IMG/VR virus record: IMGVR_UViG_3300047321_000055
Location: 1-41,011 of that record
Origin: a virus
DNA: 41,011 nt
Strand: one strand, 5' to 3'
Part shown: positions 37,616 through 41,011 of the stretch, piece by piece
Layout: each line of letters starts with the position of its first letter
Position numbering within the stretch: the first letter of the stretch is position 1
Notes under the pieces: model-generated
Seen by the model: the letters and a program-made list of their open reading frames with translations, nothing else
Database searches by the model: none
Told to the model about the DNA's origin: nothing
Translations under genes and position numbers: made by a program

Positions 37616-37839
37616 GTGCTGCGCAACCCAACCCGTTCCTGACCCTCTCCCCCGCTGCTGTCGATGTGCTGGACGACATGCGGGAAGAGTGGAACGACCG
37701 TGAACGGCACGGAGAGTTGAACGGTGGCCGGGGCTACGGTCTGGCCAAGACTGAAGCGCTCAGCGTGCTGAACGAACTGATTTGCGCGGCATGGCGCGTG
37801 CGCGTGAACTACGCCGACGTTGAGGAGAGCGAAGCATGA
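37612..37839 (+). CDS. Hypothetical protein (75 aa)
   Basis: It starts in an ATGA overlap and ends in another (37836-37839). The product (LSPAAVDVLDDMREEWNDRERHGELNGGRGYGLAKTEALSVLNELICAAWRVRVNYADVEESEA) is mostly helical and acidic. No family is recognised. It belongs to the nucleotide-metabolism unit by position. Confidence 0.75.
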   Translation: MSAAQPNPFLTLSPAAVDVLDDMREEWNDRERHGELNGGRGYGLAKTEALSVLNELICAAWRVRVNYADVEESEA

Positions 37840-38087
37840 GCAACACCCTGGTTATGTTCGGTGCTACGTGGTGCCGGCCGTGTAAGGCAACCCATCCGCT
37901 CGCTGTCGACGCTGCATACGCGGCGGGGATCGAGTTCGAATACGTTGATGTGGAAACGTACGACTCTCGTGCCAACGATGTAACAGCCGTTCCCACACTG
38001 CGCGTGTACGACGAAGATGGTGAGCCGGTTGCTGAGCACAGGGGCGGGGCAACGTTGGGCCAGATAGCGGCCCTGATCGGGGGATGA
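37836..38087 (+). CDS. Thioredoxin/glutaredoxin-like protein (83 aa)
   Basis: The active site is ATWCRPC (Cys13, Cys16), with EYVDVETYD and the cis-proline region TAVPTLRVYDEDGEPV. The protein is a minimal thioredoxin fold, shorter than host thioredoxin. Phages use such proteins as electron donors for ribonucleotide reductase or other enzymes; its place between thyX and dCMP deaminase supports a role in dNTP supply. Confidence 0.88.
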   Translation: MSNTLVMFGATWCRPCKATHPLAVDAAYAAGIEFEYVDVETYDSRANDVTAVPTLRVYDEDGEPVAEHRGGATLGQIAALIGG

Positions 38088-38091
38088 TCTC

Positions 38092-38238
38092 ATGAGTCTG
38101 CGCCGACGCTTGATAACGAACGTGGCGTGGAACGTGAGCCTTTTTGTGGGCCCGCTGATCCTCTTCCATGCAGCCCGCGCGGTGACGCTGTGGGGCGCAT
38201 ACGAGGGTTGGTGGGCCCTTTCGATGAACATGCACTAG
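38092..38238 (+). CDS. Small membrane protein (48 aa)
   Basis: MSLRRRLITNVAWNVSLFVGPLILFHAARAVTLWG... has a basic start and one hydrophobic segment, so it is probably a single-pass membrane protein with a cytoplasmic N terminus. It starts four bases after the thioredoxin-like gene and ends where the next ribosome site begins. No clear strong ribosome site of its own is seen. Confidence 0.55.
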   Translation: MSLRRRLITNVAWNVSLFVGPLILFHAARAVTLWGAYEGWWALSMNMH

Positions 38239-38247
38239 GGAGTGACT

Positions 38248-38460
38248 ATGGGCGTGCGCTTCACGGATCGTGACGGTGCAACGTGGGAGATGTCGAGTCC
38301 GACGGAGGCGCGTTGCCTGAACGAGCCGGACGCGTACTCCGACGATTGGGAGCCGGACGCGGGCTTGGACGATTGGGTGCCGGGCGTGCCGGTTGGCTTG
38401 GCGGACATTGCGCGCAGCTACGGGCCGCTCGACTTTGCAGAGGCGGTGGACAATGCCTGA
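38248..38460 (+). CDS. Hypothetical acidic protein (70 aa)
   Basis: ATG 38248 has AGGGAG upstream. The product (MGVRFTDRDGATWEMSSPTEARCLNEPDAYSDDWEPDAGLDDWVPGVPVGLADIARSYGPLDFAEAVDNA) is strongly acidic with repeated DDW. Its end overlaps the deaminase start. DNA-mimic behaviour is conceivable from charge alone, but nothing else supports it. Confidence 0.7.
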   Translation: MGVRFTDRDGATWEMSSPTEARCLNEPDAYSDDWEPDAGLDDWVPGVPVGLADIARSYGPLDFAEAVDNA

Positions 38461-38857
38461 GCGCCCCGATTGGGACACGTACTTTCTCAACCTTGCCGCT
38501 GTTGTGTCGTCGCGCGCTGACTGTACGCGCTCGCAGGTTGGTGCCGTTCTGGTGAACGCTTCGAACGAAGTGCGCGGCACGGGTTACAACGGGGCGCCGG
38601 CCGGAGTGCCAGGGTGCGCTTCAGCGGGTGCGTGTCCGCGCGGTCAGCTCACGTACGAGCAGTGCGCGGCGAACACGGATTACAGCAACTGTGTGGCCGA
38701 CCACGCCGAACGGAACGCGATTCGTCACGCACCTGCCGCTGAGCTTCCGGGCGCGACGCTGTATGTGACTCGTTCGCCGTGTCCTTCGTGCTGGACGCTG
38801 ATCCGTGCGAGCGGGATTCGTCGCGTCGTGACACCGGAGGTTGACCTACTCACGTGA
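38453..38857 (+). CDS. dCMP deaminase (134 aa)
   Basis: The zinc and catalytic motifs are DHAERNAI (His84, Glu86) and PCPSC (Cys110, Cys113), the cytidine/deoxycytidylate deaminase signature. A Cys-rich insertion (GCASAGACPRG...EQCAANTDYSNC) matches phage dCMP deaminases. The enzyme turns dCMP into dUMP, the ThyX substrate. It overlaps its neighbours at both ends; its stop codon lies inside operator palindrome 9. Confidence 0.92.
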   Translation: MPERPDWDTYFLNLAAVVSSRADCTRSQVGAVLVNASNEVRGTGYNGAPAGVPGCASAGACPRGQLTYEQCAANTDYSNCVADHAERNAIRHAPAAELPGATLYVTRSPCPSCWTLIRASGIRRVVTPEVDLLT

Positions 38858-38859
38858 GC
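38848..38859. promoter_or_regulatory. Operator palindrome 9 (12-bp form, one mismatch)
   Basis: ACTCACGTGAGC in the context TTGACCTACTCACGTGAG, the same string as at the promoter at 39013. Here no -10 follows at the right distance. It contains the stop of the deaminase gene and the GTG start of the next gene. Confidence 0.6.
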
Positions 38860-39033
38860 CGCTACGGCGTAGGTAGGGACAAGCGCGCGTGGTTCGTGAC
38901 ACGAGATGATGCGCGGGTGCGGGGCATAGGCGTGTTCAGGCACAAGGCTGACGCTGAGCACGTTGCGGCACGGCGGAACGAGGGTAAGCGCACGTACGGC
39001 ACCCTTCCTTCCTTGACCTACTCACGTGAGTAG
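38854..39033 (+). CDS. Hypothetical basic protein (59 aa)
   Basis: The GTG overlaps the deaminase stop (GTGA). The product (VSRYGVGRDKRAWFVTRDDARVRGIGVFRHKADAEHVAARRNEGKRTYGTLPSLTYSRE) is basic and compact, with alternating strands and a helix. Its last codons and stop fall within the operator-promoter at 39013-39041. No family is recognised. Confidence 0.65.
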   Translation: MSRYGVGRDKRAWFVTRDDARVRGIGVFRHKADAEHVAARRNEGKRTYGTLPSLTYSRE

Positions 39034-39041
39034 GTTAGAGT
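39013..39041 (+). promoter_or_regulatory. Sigma70-type promoter with operator 10 in its spacer
   Basis: TTGACC (39013-39018) and TAGAGT (39036-39041) are spaced by exactly 17 bases, close to the Streptomyces consensus. The perfect 18-bp palindrome CCTACTCACGTGAGTAGG (39017-39034) fills the spacer. A bound repressor would block polymerase directly. It drives the zinc-ribbon gene at 39079. Confidence 0.82.
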
Positions 39042-39078
39042 CTTCCTTGTCAGCAGGAAACGACGAAGGGAAGAGACC

Positions 39079-39255
39079 ATGTTCCGGCACCAGTGCAGCG
39101 AGTGCGGCAAGACCGACTATCGACTGATCGCGGGCAACGTGTACGGGTGCCCCTCGTGCAACAAGCGGGTCAAGCCGAGTGACTTCAGCCTTGATGAAGG
39201 CGAGCGGATCGCGACCGACGAAGCCGGGTACATGGTGATCATGCTCCCCGCCTAA
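39079..39255 (+). CDS. Small zinc-ribbon protein (58 aa)
   Basis: MFRHQCSECGKTDYRLIAGNVYGCPSCNKRVKPSDF carries two CxxC knuckles, a rubredoxin-like zinc ribbon. The acidic C-terminal part (LDEGERIATDEAGYMVIMLPA) follows. It has its own operator-controlled promoter and terminator, so it is a single-gene unit switched off by the repressor. ATG 39079 follows GAAGGGAAG. Zinc ribbons of this size often contact RNA polymerase or nucleic acid; a regulatory role is only inferred. Confidence 0.75.
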   Translation: MFRHQCSECGKTDYRLIAGNVYGCPSCNKRVKPSDFSLDEGERIATDEAGYMVIMLPA

Positions 39256-39263
39256 ACCGGCCG

Positions 39264-39304
39264 AAAACCCCCAACCTACTCATTGCGAGTGGGTTGGGGG
39301 TTTT
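39264..39304. terminator. Bidirectional terminator with operator core (operator 11)
   Basis: AAAACCCCCAACC and GGTTGGGGGTTTT form a long stem with A/T runs at both ends. The centre ACTCATTGCGAGT (39278-39290) is a degenerate form of the operator core. As at 36712, operator and terminator coincide. Confidence 0.85.
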
Positions 39305-39331
39305 ATGCGTTTTGCGGCTTTGTCGGTTTAG

Positions 39332-39526
39332 TTGACACTCGTTCAACTTACCTCTCAGGCAAGGAAACCTTTCATCCTGGCGTGTGTCAGTGGTCGGGCG
39401 TAGAGTCGCCCACACGTTCGAGCGACACACGAAACCTTCACGAGTCCTTCGGATTGATGACACACGCCGTTAGGTGTACGCCTCAGGTACTGGCCACGCC
39501 AAGCCTGTGGGACGACTCACATGAGC
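39332..39526. promoter_or_regulatory. Control region of a cargo gene
   Basis: A TTGACA at 39332 lies in a short inverted repeat (GTTGA...TCAAC). TAGAGT at 39401-39406 is a possible -10. An exact 11-bp inverted repeat GGCGTGTGTCA (39379-39389) / TGACACACGCC (39458-39468) flanks it, with a further GACACACG between. ACTCACATGAGC at 39515-39526 is a weak operator-like site. No gene is called between 39305 and 39579. Confidence 0.5.
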
Positions 39527-39579
39527 GGTTGAAGGCTCAACATGGGAAGCACACATTCCGCCTTTGGGGGGGCGAGCAC

Positions 39580-39918
39580 ATGCACACTGCACCTTTCACC
39601 CTTGCGCTGTCTGCCTGGGTACCGTCCGGGGCCGCTCAGGCGTGGCTTCCGTGCGTTCTGCTGGGCACGTCCATGGGCGAAGAACCCATAACAGCGTGTG
39701 GGGAACTCCGTGCCGTTCTCGTGGCGCATTCACGGCTTCTCGCACGCATCCTGAGCGCTCCGCCGGCACCGAAATACGCCGGATTCCGCATCATCGGGCG
39801 GCGCAAAGACAGCGGAATCCTGGTGGCGGAAGTCGAGTGGAAGCGCTCAGCGGAAACGGGCCAACTCATCCCGGACGGCGACGTGTTCACCGCGTGCGAG
39901 TGGGTTCACGGCGCCTAG
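39580..39918 (+). CDS. Hypothetical cargo protein (112 aa)
   Basis: ATG 39580 has a G-rich stretch with GGCGAG just upstream; an in-frame ATG at 39457 would add 41 residues but lies in an inverted repeat without a ribosome site. The product (MHTAPFTLALSAWVPSGAAQAWLPCVLLGTSMGEEPITACGELRAVLVAHSRLLARIL...) has a mildly hydrophobic first half and a C-terminal RIIGRRKDSGILVAEVEWKRS. No family is recognised. The independent control region and flanking terminator suggest a lysogeny-expressed accessory gene. Confidence 0.6.
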   Translation: MHTAPFTLALSAWVPSGAAQAWLPCVLLGTSMGEEPITACGELRAVLVAHSRLLARILSAPPAPKYAGFRIIGRRKDSGILVAEVEWKRSAETGQLIPDGDVFTACEWVHGA

Positions 39919-39993
39919 CGGAAGCTGCTAATCCGGTTAGTGTATGGTCCGAGTAAGTTTAAAACTGGACAAGATCCATTTGGGGGGTATTCC

Positions 39994-40530
39994 ATGAGTC
40001 GGCTAGTGCTGTCCGCTGCCGCGTCTGCCGCTGTTTTTGTCACCACTTTGGGGGCTGTTGCGTATAACGCTGACGCCGACTCCAGACCGGGCCATGACAG
40101 CGTGCCTGACGTGCTCCCGGAGCCTGACGCGACCGTTGCGAAGCCGTTCGCTAGCACACCGCCGCAAGGTGCTGTAGGGCCCATGACCGCCACTGCGTCG
40201 CCCGTTCCGGCACCTGCCAAGCCGAGGCATGCGAAGCCGTCTCCTGCGACCCCTGAGCCGGCCAAAACGCACCACGCGGAGCCCCGGCACGCGAAGCCTA
40301 AGCACCGCGCGACGCGAGCCCCGGACGCTGGTGACGATGGACCCTTCAGGGACGCCGAAGGCGATGGAAAGATCATGGACGACCTGTTTGGCACCGTGAT
40401 ACCGGACGGCGTGCTGCCCATGGGTGGGCATGGGGACAAGCCCATAGACGTAAGCGGCAGCAAAGACACCGTGAGCGACAGCGGCAGGCATGGCCACCAC
40501 CATCACCGGCACAACCGCCATTGGCGTTAG
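39994..40530 (+). CDS. Secreted Pro/His-rich protein (178 aa)
   Basis: Residues 1-28 (MSRLVLSAAASAAVFVTTLGAV...) look like a signal peptide with an AxA-type end. The middle is disordered and rich in Pro, Ala, Lys and His with recurring RHAKP units. The C terminus ends in GHHHHRHNRHWR, a likely metal-binding tail. ATG 39994 has GGGGGG upstream. Exported proteins outside the lysis module are unusual in such phages; candidates are lysogenic conversion, superinfection exclusion or metal capture, none shown. Confidence 0.65.
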   Translation: MSRLVLSAAASAAVFVTTLGAVAYNADADSRPGHDSVPDVLPEPDATVAKPFASTPPQGAVGPMTATASPVPAPAKPRHAKPSPATPEPAKTHHAEPRHAKPKHRATRAPDAGDDGPFRDAEGDGKIMDDLFGTVIPDGVLPMGGHGDKPIDVSGSKDTVSDSGRHGHHHHRHNRHWR

Positions 40531-40534
40531 GCAC

Positions 40535-40585
40535 GTCACCGACTCCCTTCATGGCCCGTGACAAAGACTCAACTAGTCATGGGAG
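40535..40585 (+). promoter_or_regulatory. Leader hairpin, copy 11
   Basis: GTCACCGACTCCCTTC (40535-40550). CTCCC and CATG of CTCCCTTCATG pair with CATGGGAG (40578-40585), bulging TT. The right arm contains the ATG at 40579 and a GGGAG that could serve a TTG start at 40594. Confidence 0.65.
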
Positions 40586-41011
40586 TACGGGAGTTGGACA
40601 CGAGAACGATCGTGAGAACGCGCAAGGTGCTCGTTGGCGGACGGTGGTTCCTGATCCTGGGGCTTGTGTTTTACAGCCTCATGACGACGACTCCGTTCGT
40701 CAGCGCGCACAGTGAGTGGGAATGGTCCGGCTGGGTGCTGGGGCTGATCGTTGACGCGGCTTTCATCATGGCGCTGTCAGCGGAAAGCACGCTCGCGAAG
40801 TACGGCGTCACGCAGCTCGGGAAGTGGCCGGTTGCCTTCCGCTGGGTGACCGGGCTTGCGTCCGTGTTCCTGAACGTGTGGCTTAGCGTCAGCGAACATG
40901 ACTGGGTGGGCGTGGCCGTTCACCTGATCGCTCCGGCGCTCGTCATGCTTCTGGCGGAAGTCGGGCCCGTGTACATGAAGGCGCTTGCCGACGCTGAGCG
41001 GGATGCGCTGA
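40579..41011 (+). CDS. Membrane protein with C-terminal HTH, 5' part (continues at 1-420)
   Basis: This is the N-terminal part of the gene described at 1-420. A basic start (MGVRELDTRTIVRTRKVLVGGRW) is followed by hydrophobic segments FLILGLVFYSLMTTTPFV, WVLGLIVDAAFIMAL, WVTGLASVFLNVWL and VGVAVHLIAPALVMLLAEVG. The layout is like DUF2637 proteins of actinobacterial mobile elements. ATG 40579 lies within the leader hairpin; by comparison with the other leaders TTG 40594, eight bases after GGGAG, may be the true start. Confidence 0.7.
   Translation, partial: MGVRELDTRTIVRTRKVLVGGRWFLILGLVFYSLMTTTPFVSAHSEWEWSGWVLGLIVDAAFIMALSAESTLAKYGVTQLGKWPVAFRWVTGLASVFLNVWLSVSEHDWVGVAVHLIAPALVMLLAEVGPVYMKALADAERDAL
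40885..41011. repeat. 127-bp terminal direct repeat, right copy
   Basis: Identical to bases 1-127. It shows that the contig closes into a circle of about 40,884 bp. It is coding sequence of one gene, not a packaging site. Confidence 0.95.

Noticed and set aside
40885-41011. Terminal direct repeat as a biological packaging repeat
   Set aside because: It is within a coding gene, exactly 127 bases long and without structure, which fits an assembly overlap of a circular contig.
1-41011. CRISPR array, insertion sequence or transposase
   Set aside because: No spaced direct-repeat array and no transposase-like protein was seen; the dispersed repeats are regulatory motifs.

Overview
The window is essentially one complete genome of a temperate, long-tailed (siphovirus-type) actinophage, almost certainly of Streptomyces. 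The clues are high GC, Streptomyces-like promoters, a phiC31-type large serine integrase with an attP beside it, and a phiC31 gp3-type recombination directionality factor. The last 127 bases (40885-41011) are identical to the first 127. The sequence is therefore a closed circle of about 40,884 bp, opened inside one gene (40579-41011 continuing into 1-420). A 127-base overlap looks like an assembler k-mer rather than a biological terminal repeat.

Layout. 1-3150: end of a membrane/HTH gene, a small minus-strand operon (534-847), a GntR-type regulator, attP and the integrase. 3200-5017: a 104-bp promoter-like element, three tRNA or tRNA-like genes, two HNH endonucleases and a probable cos region. 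5018-22528: late genes in normal order: terminase, portal, MuF-type protein, scaffold, coat, connectors, tail completion, tail tube, frameshifted tail chaperones, tape measure, a giant minor tail protein, a beta-helix spike, amidase endolysin and two small membrane proteins. 22582-23163: dNMP kinase, ended by a strong terminator. 23230-24750: a likely immunity-repressor locus with paired operators, a sigma70-type promoter and a gene with two nested starts. 24773-41011: early genes, opened by a second copy of the 104-bp element. They include a PD-(D/E)XK exonuclease, the RDF, primase-helicase, DNA polymerase A, a sigma-factor-like protein, ThyX, a thioredoxin, dCMP deaminase, many small proteins, and cargo-like genes at 39.3-40.5 kb.

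Three dispersed control systems stand out. (1) Eleven copies of GTCACCGACTCCCTTC lie in non-coding leaders. At ten of them a complementary GAAGGGAG-type Shine-Dalgarno follows and can pair with it, giving a repeated RBS-sequestering hairpin 26-43 nt before the start codon. (2) Eleven palindromes with an ACTCAC(N)GTGAGT core lie in promoters, at gene borders and inside two terminator hairpins, like phiC31 CIRs or mycobacteriophage stoperators. (3) The 104-bp element, about 87% identical between copies, heads the late and early gene blocks and may be read by the phage's own sigma-like protein. A tRNA-Leu(UAG) matches conspicuous CTA codon use in late genes.

Functions are assigned by reading motifs and recalling protein families; no database search was run.
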